Shown: positions 1-5,330, counted from the stretch's first letter. The stretch: DNA of 5,373 nucleotides from Rhodococcus sp. (in: high G+C Gram-positive bacteria) (GCA_012515885.1 JAAYXN010000120.1:1-5373); one strand, 5' to 3'. Notes: generated by a model from the sequence alone, not told the origin. Numbers and translations are program-made.

Positions 1-329
1 CCGGAGGTGGCCATGCAGACGCCGACCTTGCCGGTGGCCTGTGCGTAACCGGTGGCAGCGTGGCCAGCACCCTGCTCGTGACGCACGAGGACGTGGCGGA
101 CCTTCTTCGAATCGAAGAGTGGATCGTAGACAGGAAGTACGGCACCGCCCGGAATGCCGAATACCGTGTCGACCTCAAGCTCCTCAAGGGAGCGGACAAC
201 GGACTGTGCGCCAGTCACTCGCTCAGGGGCGAGTGCGCGGCGGTTGCCGGTCTGCGCAGCGGCGGGCGTAGTGCCCGTCTGCGTCGACTTGCGCGGCGTG
301 GGCTGAGGCCGTGCGGTAGGTGCGCTCAC
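1..329 (-). CDS. ilvB: Acetolactate synthase large subunit, N-terminal part (runs off left edge)
   Basis: Acetolactate synthase (AHAS) condenses two pyruvates, or pyruvate with 2-oxobutyrate, using thiamine diphosphate. It is the first committed step of valine, leucine and isoleucine synthesis, in the cytoplasm. Only 109 codons plus two bases are in the window; the 3' part lies beyond position 1. After a Thr/Pro/Ala-rich extension (about residues 1-32), the translation shows the TPP-enzyme pyrimidine-binding domain: GAQSVVRSLEEL, FGIPGGAVLPVYD (57-69) and RHEQGAGHAATGYAQATGK (83-101). Glu85 matches the conserved glutamate that activates TPP in this family. The chosen start is GTG at 329-327, because AAGGA lies 7 nt upstream and the typical AHAS core begins about 30 residues in. 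ilvN and ilvC usually follow in actinobacteria, but they are not visible here. The gene sits behind an attenuator. Identification is nearly certain; the exact start is likely. Confidence 0.96.
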   Translation of the reverse strand, partial: MSAPTARPQPTPRKSTQTGTTPAAAQTGNRRALAPERVTGAQSVVRSLEELEVDTVFGIPGGAVLPVYDPLFDSKKVRHVLVRHEQGAGHAATGYAQATGKVGVCMATS

Positions 330-334
330 TGGTA

Positions 335-341
335 TTTCCTT
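335..341 (-). promoter_or_regulatory. Ribosome binding site of ilvB
   Basis: On the minus strand AAGGAAA lies just upstream of the GTG at 329-327, with about 7 nt between AAGGA and the start codon. It supports that GTG as the ilvB start, and it shows that the main gene uses a Shine-Dalgarno site, unlike the leader peptide upstream, which has none. Confidence 0.75.
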
Positions 342-421
342 CGGGCGTGCGTTTTAGTTGGTCTGAACTCTGGTTACTACGGGCAATCTGAATTGGTGCT
401 TGCAAACTGGGCCTGGGCAAC

Positions 422-455
422 AAAAAACCCCCGTCAGCAGCAGCTGTACGAGGGT
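422..455 (-). terminator. Rho-independent attenuator terminator in the ilvB leader
   Basis: On the minus strand ACCCTCGT (455-448) pairs with ACGGGGG plus the first T of the tract (434-427), with one G-T wobble. After a single bulged A (447), an inner stem CAGC/GCTG (446-443 with 438-435) closes a four-base loop, TGCT. Six T (427-422) follow at once. This is a standard intrinsic terminator, placed 34 nt after the leader-peptide stop and about 92 nt before the ilvB start. No gene ends just upstream that it could serve, so its role is premature termination (attenuation) of ilvB transcription. Pairing was done by eye; no free energy was computed. Confidence 0.9.
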
Positions 456-505
456 GGCGCGTCGATCAGGCGAGTTGAGGGTATCGACTCAGGCGACGAC
501 GCGCC
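456..505 (-). promoter_or_regulatory. Alternative pairing segments of the ilvB attenuator
   Basis: On the minus strand GGCGCGTCG (505-497), which lies inside the Arg-Arg-Val-Val codons of the leader peptide, is the exact complement of CGACGCGCC (464-456), which directly abuts the terminator stem. A competing exact pair is GTCGAT (488-483) with ATCGAC (466-461). The two pairings share bases 464-461 and exclude each other. A ribosome stalled on the Val codons would cover 505-497 and so switch between them. I infer a pause/antiterminator role from this geometry. I could not identify by eye a single antiterminator that captures the 5' arm of the terminator, so the exact switching scheme is open. 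Confidence 0.6.
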
Positions 506-536
506 GGCCGATTACAAGCAACCCATTCTGTATCAC
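489..536 (-). CDS. ilvB leader peptide (15 residues, attenuation control)
   Basis: A short frame on the minus strand, GTG to TGA, encodes MIQNGLLVIGRRVVA. Seven of 15 residues are Ile, Leu or Val, in two runs: LLVI at residues 6-9 and VV at 13-14. This is the signature of a branched-chain amino-acid leader peptide: slow translation at these codons, when charged tRNA is scarce, lets RNA polymerase pass the terminator at 455-422. C. glutamicum ilvBNC is known to have a leader of this kind. There is no Shine-Dalgarno sequence. The GTG begins 7 nt after the -10 box, so the transcript probably starts at or next to it (leaderless translation). The second repeat of codons overlaps the RNA stem 505-497, which links decoding to folding. 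The composition, position and downstream terminator agree; translation itself is inferred. Confidence 0.88.
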   Translation of the reverse strand: MIQNGLLVIGRRVVA

Positions 537-586
537 GCGCTCGACGGTAGGCGCGCGCGTAGCAAACAGTCAACTTAATGGGTTGC
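518..586. repeat. 10-bp inverted repeat flanking the ilvB promoter
   Basis: gcaacccatt (518-527) and aatgggttgc (577-586) are exact reverse complements with 49 bp between them. The left arm lies in the leader-peptide codons for Asn-Gly-Leu, and the right arm lies just upstream of the -35 box, so the arms bracket the whole promoter. It could be a pair of operator half-sites used in looping, or a chance match. No regulator can be named from the sequence. Confidence 0.4.
544..573 (-). promoter_or_regulatory. Promoter of the ilvB leader transcript
   Basis: On the minus strand a -35 TTGACT (573-568) is separated by 18 nt from a -10 TACCGT (549-544). TTGACT matches the sigma-70/SigA consensus in five of six positions, and TACCGT fits the actinobacterial TANNNT pattern. 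The expected start of transcription is about 537-536, exactly at the GTG of the leader peptide. The spacer contains an alternating GC run (CGCGCGC). Confidence 0.82.
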
Positions 587-633
587 CTGTCCCAGAATAT
601 GAGATGCGAGGGCTGTGATGCGAAGATGAAGGG

Positions 634-1194
634 GTGTCCACTTCGCAGCAACCCGTGCCACCAGAGTCATCATCCCACACCGCCACTTCGCCGCGGCAGG
701 TCATCCGTATTTCACCGCTGTCCTACATCGGCTGTGCGTTCCTACTGTTCGCCGTGACCTTCCCCGTTTTCGCGGCCCCAGCGTATTGGGGTTGGCTACT
801 CCTTGCCCCCGTCATCGCCGTGATCTGGGTCGCGCGAGTGCGCACCACGATCAGCCCCGACGGCATTGATACGCGCACCCTCTTCAGTTCCGGTCACCTC
901 GACTGGGACCAGATCAAGGGCGTGCGTTTCAAGAACCGCGGGTGGGCGCGCGCCGATCTCGTCGACGGCGGAGAGACGGTTTTACCTGTCGTGACGTTCG
1001 CTCACCTACCCGCGCTCTCCGCGGCCAGCGAAGGGCGAATTCCCGACCCGTACGCCGCGGCGGCAGACGCCCAGGCGGAGCAGCGCTCTGCTGACAAGGA
1101 GCACTCTGCTGACAGGGAGTCGGGCGAGACGCTGGACGAGGCACCGGATACGGAAACAGGCCAGACAGACCAGCCCGAGAACGACGGCCGCTGA
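634..1194 (+). CDS. PH-domain membrane protein, Cfp6 (Rv3004) family
   Basis: The predicted protein has 186 residues. Residues 1-25 form a polar Ser/Thr/Pro-rich head. Two hydrophobic helices follow (about 29-48 and 51-68), joined by a tight AAPAYWGW turn. Then comes a small bacterial PH-like domain (about 69-125) with the typical RTTISPDGIDTRTLFSSGHLDW stretch, split here as RTTISPDGID and TRTLFSSGHLDW, and VRFKNRGWARADL. The arrangement and position next to ilvB match M. tuberculosis Cfp6 (low molecular weight antigen 6), whose biochemical role is unknown. The protein is longer than Cfp6 because of a hydrophilic, acidic tail (about 145-186). An in-frame stop at 616-618 limits the start to GTG 634 or GTG 655; 634 was chosen for length, although its AAGGG lies unusually close. 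No clear promoter is visible. ilvD follows after 52 bp on the same strand. The family is fairly sure; the function is unknown. Confidence 0.85.
   Translation: MSTSQQPVPPESSSHTATSPRQVIRISPLSYIGCAFLLFAVTFPVFAAPAYWGWLLLAPVIAVIWVARVRTTISPDGIDTRTLFSSGHLDWDQIKGVRFKNRGWARADLVDGGETVLPVVTFAHLPALSAASEGRIPDPYAAAADAQAEQRSADKEHSADRESGETLDEAPDTETGQTDQPENDGR
1084..1119 (+). repeat. 18-bp tandem duplication in the PH-protein tail
   Basis: ctctgctgacaaggag (1086-1101) recurs as ctctgctgacagggag (1104-1119), 15 of 16 bases identical with an 18-bp period. It encodes the in-frame pair RSADKE/HSADRE. This suggests that the acidic tail grew by short in-frame duplication. Confidence 0.75.
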
Positions 1195-1246
1195 CACGCG
1201 AGTAGCGTGGAAATTCAGCCCCACCAGCCCACCAAGGAAGACTTCG
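1195..1246 (+). promoter_or_regulatory. Short gap before ilvD with its ribosome binding site and a weak -10
   Basis: AAGGAAG (1234-1240) lies 6 nt before the ilvD ATG and fixes that start. A TAGCGT (1203-1208) fits TANNNT, but no -35 can be seen at the right distance, so a separate ilvD promoter is only a possibility. No terminator lies between the PH gene and ilvD, so co-transcription is the simpler reading. Confidence 0.5.
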
Positions 1247-3088
1247 ATGCCTCCGCTCAGGTCACGCACCACCACCGCCGGTCGTAATGCCGCTGGCGCT
1301 CGCGCGCTGTGGCGCGCAACCGGAATGACCGATTCCGACTTCGGGAAGCCGATTGTCGCCATTGCGAATTCGTACACACAGTTCGTTCCCGGCCACGTTC
1401 ATCTGAAGAACGTTGGCGACATCGTCGCAGAGGCGGTTCGCGCCGCTGGCGGTGTGCCCCGCGAGTTCCACACCATCGCTGTCGATGACGGAATCGCGAT
1501 GGGCCATGGCGGCATGTTGTATTCGCTTCCCAGCCGCGAGATCATTGCCGACTCGGTGGAGTACATGGCTAACGCTCACACCGCTGACGCCCTGGTGTGC
1601 ATCTCGAACTGCGACAAGATCACGCCCGGAATGCTCAATGCGGCAATGCGTTTGAACATCCCAGCTGTGTTCGTCTCTGGTGGCCCGATGGAGGCTGGCA
1701 AGGCTGTGGTTGTTGGCGGCGTGGCGCAAGCACCCACCGACTTGGTCACCGCGATTTCGGCCAGCGCCAACGATGCCGTGAGCGATGCTGGACTGGATGA
1801 GGTTGAGCGCAGTGCGTGCCCGACGTGTGGTTCATGCTCGGGCATGTTCACCGCCAACTCGATGAACTGCCTCACTGAAGCACTGGGGCTGTCTCTGCCC
1901 GGCAACGGTTCTACCCTGGCCACGCATGAGGCGCGCCGTGCCCTCTTCACTAAGGCTGGCACCACCATCGTCGACGCTGCGCTGCGTTACTACCGCGACG
2001 ACGATGAATCGGTGCTCCCCCGAAATATCGCCACTCCCAAGGCTTTCCGCAACGCCATGGCACTCGATGTGGCAATGGGCGGATCCACCAACACGGTGCT
2101 GCATACGTTGGCGGCTGCTCAGGAAGGCGAGGTCGACTTCGATCTCGGCACCATTGACGAGATCAGTCGCCGGGTGCCGTGCCTATCGAAGGTCTCCCCC
2201 AACTCCGATTACCACATGGAAGACGTGCACCGGGCTGGCGGAATCCCCGCCATCCTTGGCGAGTTGCGCCGGGCGGGGCTCCTCGAAGAGGACGTCAGCA
2301 CCGTGCACACCAAGAGCTTCGATGAGTGGCTGGACACGTGGGATATCCGCTCCGGCAAGGCATCTGACGAGGCTGTCGAGCTGTTCCATGCTGCTCCCGG
2401 TGGCGTGCGCACCACCGAGCCCTTCTCGACCAACAATCGCTGGTCCTCACTCGACACCGACGCCGCGGGCGGCTGCATCCGCGATCTTGAGCACGCATAC
2501 ACCGTCGAAGGCGGCCTTTGCGTTCTGCGCGGAAACATCGCCCCGGACGGTGCCATCTTGAAGACCACCGGCATCGAAGAAGACCTCTTCACCTTCCAGG
2601 GCCCGGCACTCGTTGTTGAGTCGCAGGAAGAAGCTGTCTCGGTCATCCTCGGCAAAAAGGTCAAGCCGGGCGATGTGATTGTCGTTCGCTATGAAGGCCC
2701 CTCCGGCGGCCCCGGTATGCAGGAAATGCTCCACCCGACAGCGTTCCTCAAGGGCGCTGGACTCGGCAAGGTCTGCGCGCTCATCACTGACGGCCGGTTC
2801 TCCGGTGGCACTTCGGGCCTGTCGATCGGACACATCTCCCCCGAAGCTGCCAAGGGCGGCGTCATTGGACTGGTCGAAAACGGCGACCAGATCCGCATCG
2901 ACGTCGCCACCCGCGCACTGGAGGTTCTCGTCGACGACGACGTCCTCGCTGAGCGTCGCGCCAAAATGGAGGCATCCGCGCGTCCGTGGCAACCAGTTGA
3001 CCGCGAGCGTCCAGTGACCACCGCGCTGCGCGCCTACGCCGCGCTCGCAACTTCGGCAGACAAGGGTGCCGTCCGGTACGTGCCGTAA
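1247..3088 (+). CDS. ilvD: Dihydroxy-acid dehydratase
   Basis: The enzyme removes water from 2,3-dihydroxy-isovalerate or 2,3-dihydroxy-3-methylvalerate to give the 2-oxo acids, the third step of valine and isoleucine synthesis, in the cytoplasm. The 613-residue protein is full length. It shows VDDGIAMGHGGM (79-90), NCDKITPGM (121-129) with cluster Cys122, Mg-binding Asp123 and the carbamylation-site Lys124, ACPTCGSCSGMFTANSMN (190-207) with cluster Cys197, and TDGRFSGGTSG (514-524) with Ser519 at the place of the proposed catalytic base. It ends in LRAYAALATSADKGAVR, typical of the family. At the place where [2Fe-2S] members have PCN, this protein has P-Gly49-H, as in E. coli IlvD, which carries an oxygen-sensitive [4Fe-4S] cluster; the cluster type here is inferred. 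The ATG at 1247 has a good ribosome binding site and aligns with E. coli MPKYRS. A strong terminator follows. Confidence 0.98.
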   Translation: MPPLRSRTTTAGRNAAGARALWRATGMTDSDFGKPIVAIANSYTQFVPGHVHLKNVGDIVAEAVRAAGGVPREFHTIAVDDGIAMGHGGMLYSLPSREIIADSVEYMANAHTADALVCISNCDKITPGMLNAAMRLNIPAVFVSGGPMEAGKAVVVGGVAQAPTDLVTAISASANDAVSDAGLDEVERSACPTCGSCSGMFTANSMNCLTEALGLSLPGNGSTLATHEARRALFTKAGTTIVDAALRYYRDDDESVLPRNIATPKAFRNAMALDVAMGGSTNTVLHTLAAAQEGEVDFDLGTIDEISRRVPCLSKVSPNSDYHMEDVHRAGGIPAILGELRRAGLLEEDVSTVHTKSFDEWLDTWDIRSGKASDEAVELFHAAPGGVRTTEPFSTNNRWSSLDTDAAGGCIRDLEHAYTVEGGLCVLRGNIAPDGAILKTTGIEEDLFTFQGPALVVESQEEAVSVILGKKVKPGDVIVVRYEGPSGGPGMQEMLHPTAFLKGAGLGKVCALITDGRFSGGTSGLSIGHISPEAAKGGVIGLVENGDQIRIDVATRALEVLVDDDVLAERRAKMEASARPWQPVDRERPVTTALRAYAALATSADKGAVRYVP

Positions 3089-3110
3089 ATCCTTCCTCCC
3101 GGTTTCACAC

Positions 3111-3158
3111 ACAGTGGTGGCCTCAGTCGAAGCATTCGACTGAGGCCACCACTGTTTT
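3111..3158 (+). terminator. Intrinsic terminator between convergent ilvD and doxX
   Basis: The arm at 3111-3131 and the arm at 3135-3155 are perfect reverse complements (21 bp) around a three-base loop, gca. On the plus strand the hairpin ends in TTTT, so it terminates ilvD transcripts. The doxX stop is 33 bp away on the other strand, and no U-run follows on that side; the stem may still block minus-strand read-through. Confidence 0.92.
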
Positions 3159-3187
3159 CCTGTGAATTCTGATGCCGAAGTACCTGG

Positions 3188-4063
3188 TTATCCCTCGAAC
3201 GGGTTCGCGCCGTTGAGGAAAATCCAGACGCACACACCTGCCGCGATGCCGAGAAGTAAAACGAGTACAGACCCCGCTCTCGGTGCGGTAGCCCAGTCAC
3301 GACGACCATCAAGCGCGATGCGGCCCGGACCTGCCAGCACGATGACCGCGGCACACACCCCGAGAAGCGTCTCGTACTCGATCCCCTCGGGAGCGAAGTA
3401 GTTGATCCCCGGCTCAGCTGCTTCCCGGAACGCCCACGCGTTGATCATGATCGCGACAGTCGCGGCGCCAGCCCACGGCGTCAAGAGTCCCAGGATCAGC
3501 AGGGCACCCGCAGCAACCTCGCCGCCAGCGCCTGCCATCGCCAGGATCCGGGCCTGATCGAACCCGGCATCAGAGAGCACTCCCTCGTAGCCATCAATGC
3601 CCGGACCATCCCACATCCCAAACTTCTGCAACCCATGAACCAGCATCGTCGCGCCCACGACGAGCCGCAACAGCAGCAGTCCGAAGTCAGATGTGCCACG
3701 CGGCGGGCTGGTTCTCAGTTTCGCTGCCGAACGTTCCCGGGCTGTGGTGCTCGGGACGACTTCGCCGTGCGTTCCGATGACTTCTGTTGGCGCAGCCGAC
3801 GATGCTGTTCCTGTCGGCGGCGCCGACGATGCTGCGCTAGGCGGCGCAGCCGACGATGCTGCTCCTGTCGGCGACGCCGACGAGTCAAGCCCAGTCGGCG
3901 CAGGTGAAACCGCCCCTACCTGCGGCAGGTGCTGTGTGGGCTGTTCATCGGGCACCCCGGATGCGCCGGGGCCATTAGCTCCAGCGTCAGCGCCTGTTGC
4001 ACTGCCCTGTACCCCGCCCGAACTTTCCGGATTGGATGCTTCTTCGCTGTGCTTACCACTCAT
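3188..4063 (-). CDS. doxX: DoxX-family integral membrane protein with long Ala/Ser/Pro N-terminal tail
   Basis: The protein has 291 residues. Residues 1-120 are low in complexity and probably disordered and cytoplasmic, including four copies of a nonapeptide (57-92) with consensus TGxASSAxP. The DoxX domain begins at about 123, with a first helix carrying LLRLVVGATMLVHGLQKFG (Arg133, His143, Lys147 are typical of the family). Further hydrophobic segments lie at about 171-194, 197-213, 231-248 and 262-283. In M. tuberculosis the neighbour-matched homologue Rv3005c (DoxX) joins SodA and the thiosulfate sulfurtransferase SseA in a membrane oxidoreductase complex for oxidant resistance; transfer of that role here is inference. 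The start ATG at 4063-4061 lacks a Shine-Dalgarno site, but a -10 box ends 6 nt before it, which suggests a leaderless mRNA. It is divergent from lppZ, the same neighbour as in M. tuberculosis. A downstream ATG cannot be excluded, because the tail is poorly conserved. Confidence 0.9.
   Translation of the reverse strand: MSGKHSEEASNPESSGGVQGSATGADAGANGPGASGVPDEQPTQHLPQVGAVSPAPTGLDSSASPTGAASSAAPPSAASSAPPTGTASSAAPTEVIGTHGEVVPSTTARERSAAKLRTSPPRGTSDFGLLLLRLVVGATMLVHGLQKFGMWDGPGIDGYEGVLSDAGFDQARILAMAGAGGEVAAGALLILGLLTPWAGAATVAIMINAWAFREAAEPGINYFAPEGIEYETLLGVCAAVIVLAGPGRIALDGRRDWATAPRAGSVLVLLLGIAAGVCVWIFLNGANPFEG
3786..3893 (-). repeat. 27-bp tandem repeat, four copies, coding for a nonapeptide in DoxX
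   Basis: On the plus strand four consecutive 27-bp units start at 3786, 3813, 3840 and 3867, and a partial fifth starts at 3894. Each keeps the core gcngccgacga near its centre. Read on the minus strand they give TGLDSSASP, TGAASSAAP, PSAASSAPP and TGTASSAAP. The unit length is a multiple of three, so copy number can change without breaking the frame. Confidence 0.88.
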
Positions 4064-4075
4064 ATTTTCAGGCTA
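4064..4075 (-). promoter_or_regulatory. -10 element of doxX (leaderless-type)
   Basis: TAGCCT (4075-4070, minus strand) fits TANNNT and lies 6 nt before the ATG, which puts the likely transcript start on or beside the start codon. No good -35 was found at 16-18 nt. The sequence around it, ggctaggcc (4071-4079), is nearly symmetric. Confidence 0.5.
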
Positions 4076-4172
4076 GGCCGGTGGGTCAGCAGGATGTGGG
4101 CACTTTGCCAGAGTGATGTCAGCCCGGAATGCGGGCGCCACGCGAGGTCAACGTGGCGAACCGACGGAATCA

Positions 4173-4190
4173 TTACGTAACGTCTCCATC
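4173..4190 (+). promoter_or_regulatory. -10 element of lppZ (leaderless-type) overlapping a small palindrome
   Basis: TAACGT (4178-4183) fits TANNNT and ends 7 nt before the ATG at 4191, so transcription would begin at or next to the start codon. No convincing -35 lies 17-18 nt upstream. The perfect 8-bp palindrome TTACGTAA (4173-4180) overlaps the box. No Shine-Dalgarno site precedes the ATG. The rest of the doxX-lppZ gap shows only a small possible hairpin, gcccg/cgggc (4122-4136). Confidence 0.5.
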
Positions 4191-5330
4191 ATGATTACGG
4201 TCTCGAAACGACGGATGCCCCTCGCGGCTCTGGGCGCTGCTGCGTGCGCCGCGCTGCTGCTCGCCACGGGATGTGCGCGCTTCGACGAGTCCGCTGCTTC
4301 ACCGTTTACGCCCGAACCCTCGTACGAGTCGGGCGCTGACGTTCGCCCTGAGGCTCCCGCTCCGGAGAGTTCTACACCGCCTCCGCCCACCGGACCATTG
4401 GGTCCGTGTGAGGATCCGGACCCGAGCGTGCTCGCGACCTGTTTGGATACGCTCGGCGGCCTGGTGGTACTCCCTGACACGCAAAGCGCTCTGGTCGCGG
4501 AGCGACGCACCGGCCGCATCGTTGAGGTGCGCCCGGGGCAGGAGCCTCGCGAGTTCGCTCAGATCCCGGTGGACGGGAGCGCCGACGGCGGCCTGCTCGA
4601 TATCGCGCTGTCACCGACTTTCGTCGAGGACAACCTCGTGTATGCATACGTCACCACCGGGTCGGACAACCGTGTCGTGCGGGTAGCGGGAGGGGATTCA
4701 CCGAAGGTGGTGCTTTCCGGCATACCGAAGGGTTCTACCGGGAACCGCGGTTCGCTTGAGTTCGCCAGCCCGCACGAGCTTCTTGTTCTTACTGGCGATG
4801 CCGGTAATCCTTCGGCTGCCACTAGTACGGATTCGCTAGCGGGAAAACTGTTGCGGCTACGCACTTTTGATGCTGGAAGCGCCACGCAACCTGAAGTTGT
4901 TGCGTCTGGATTCGGGACAGTCGGCGGCCTGTGCGTCGATCCTGGGGTTGCTGTGTGGGCCACCGATCGCACCAGCATGGAAGATCGCCTTCAGCGCGTC
5001 CCCGTCGAAGGCGGTCCCCCCACAACGGTGTGGACGTGGCCGGATCGGCTTGGTGTCGGCGGCTGCGTCGCCTCTCAAGGAGTCGTTGCCGTGTCGCTCG
5101 CTGCCGGGCAGGCAATGTCTGCGTTGACGGCAGATATCAGTACAGGCGCAGTCACCGCGGCGCCGGCGCTCCTCGCTCAAGAACGCTACGGGCGTCTTGA
5201 GGGTGCCGCGCTATCAGCGGACGGCCAGATCTGGGCGAGCACCTCCAACAAGACAGACGGCGAACCGTCTCCTACTGACGACCGCGTTGTGCGCATCCCC
5301 ATGCCTGATGGAGGTGGAAGCGCCGACTAG
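4191..5330 (+). CDS. lppZ: LppZ-type lipoprotein with glucose/sorbosone-dehydrogenase-like propeller
   Basis: This is a secreted lipoprotein of 379 residues, close in length and sequence pattern to M. tuberculosis LppZ (Rv3006, about 373 residues). A basic head (SKRRMP) and hydrophobic stretch (10-25) lead to the lipobox ATGC with Cys28, then ARF, as in LppZ. A Pro/Ser/Glu linker (about 35-72) follows, then the globular domain. Visible family landmarks are ALVAERRTG, GGLLDIALSPTF, VYAYVTTGSDNRVVRV, LTGDAGNP, GGLCVDP, DRLQRV and TVWTWPD, which resemble a beta-propeller of the soluble glucose/sorbosone dehydrogenase type. Cofactor use and substrate are unknown. Cys73 and Cys84 match a conserved pair and may form a disulfide; Cys residues in GGLCVDP and VGGC are also conserved. 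The start at 4191 was preferred over 4113, because it places the signal peptide at the N-terminus and has a -10 box 7 nt away. It is divergent from doxX. Confidence 0.92.
   Translation: MITVSKRRMPLAALGAAACAALLLATGCARFDESAASPFTPEPSYESGADVRPEAPAPESSTPPPPTGPLGPCEDPDPSVLATCLDTLGGLVVLPDTQSALVAERRTGRIVEVRPGQEPREFAQIPVDGSADGGLLDIALSPTFVEDNLVYAYVTTGSDNRVVRVAGGDSPKVVLSGIPKGSTGNRGSLEFASPHELLVLTGDAGNPSAATSTDSLAGKLLRLRTFDAGSATQPEVVASGFGTVGGLCVDPGVAVWATDRTSMEDRLQRVPVEGGPPTTVWTWPDRLGVGGCVASQGVVAVSLAAGQAMSALTADISTGAVTAAPALLAQERYGRLEGAALSADGQIWASTSNKTDGEPSPTDDRVVRIPMPDGGGSAD

Noticed and set aside
330..540. T-box riboswitch in the ilvB leader
   Set aside because: No T-box consensus (such as a TGGNACC-type motif) is visible. 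The leader peptide with Leu/Val/Ile codons explains the terminator.
60..578. Open frame of 172 codons on the plus strand
   Set aside because: It is antisense to ilvB and to the attenuator, whose minus-strand protein motifs, promoter and terminator are unmistakable. Its translation shows no recognisable domain.
587..633. Promoter for the PH-domain gene
   Set aside because: TTGCCT (583-588) resembles a -35, but no TANNNT box lies at 16-18 nt, so no promoter is claimed.
2447..3112. Minus-strand open frame of 221 codons opposite the 3' half of ilvD
   Set aside because: It is a shadow of GC-rich codon use in ilvD. It has no ribosome binding site or known motif, and it crosses into the terminator.
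3786..3902. Possible CRISPR-like array
   Set aside because: The units are directly adjacent with no spacers, and they encode an in-frame protein repeat.
3693..4076. Plus-strand frame with Asp/Ala-rich repeats opposite doxX
   Set aside because: The apparent protein repeat is the 27-bp DNA repeat read on the wrong strand. The minus-strand frame leads into a clear DoxX domain.
4113..4190. Upstream ATG that would extend LppZ by 26 residues
   Set aside because: The extension puts a polar stretch in front of the signal peptide, and the -10 box lies inside it. The ATG at 4191 gives a normal lipoprotein signal.
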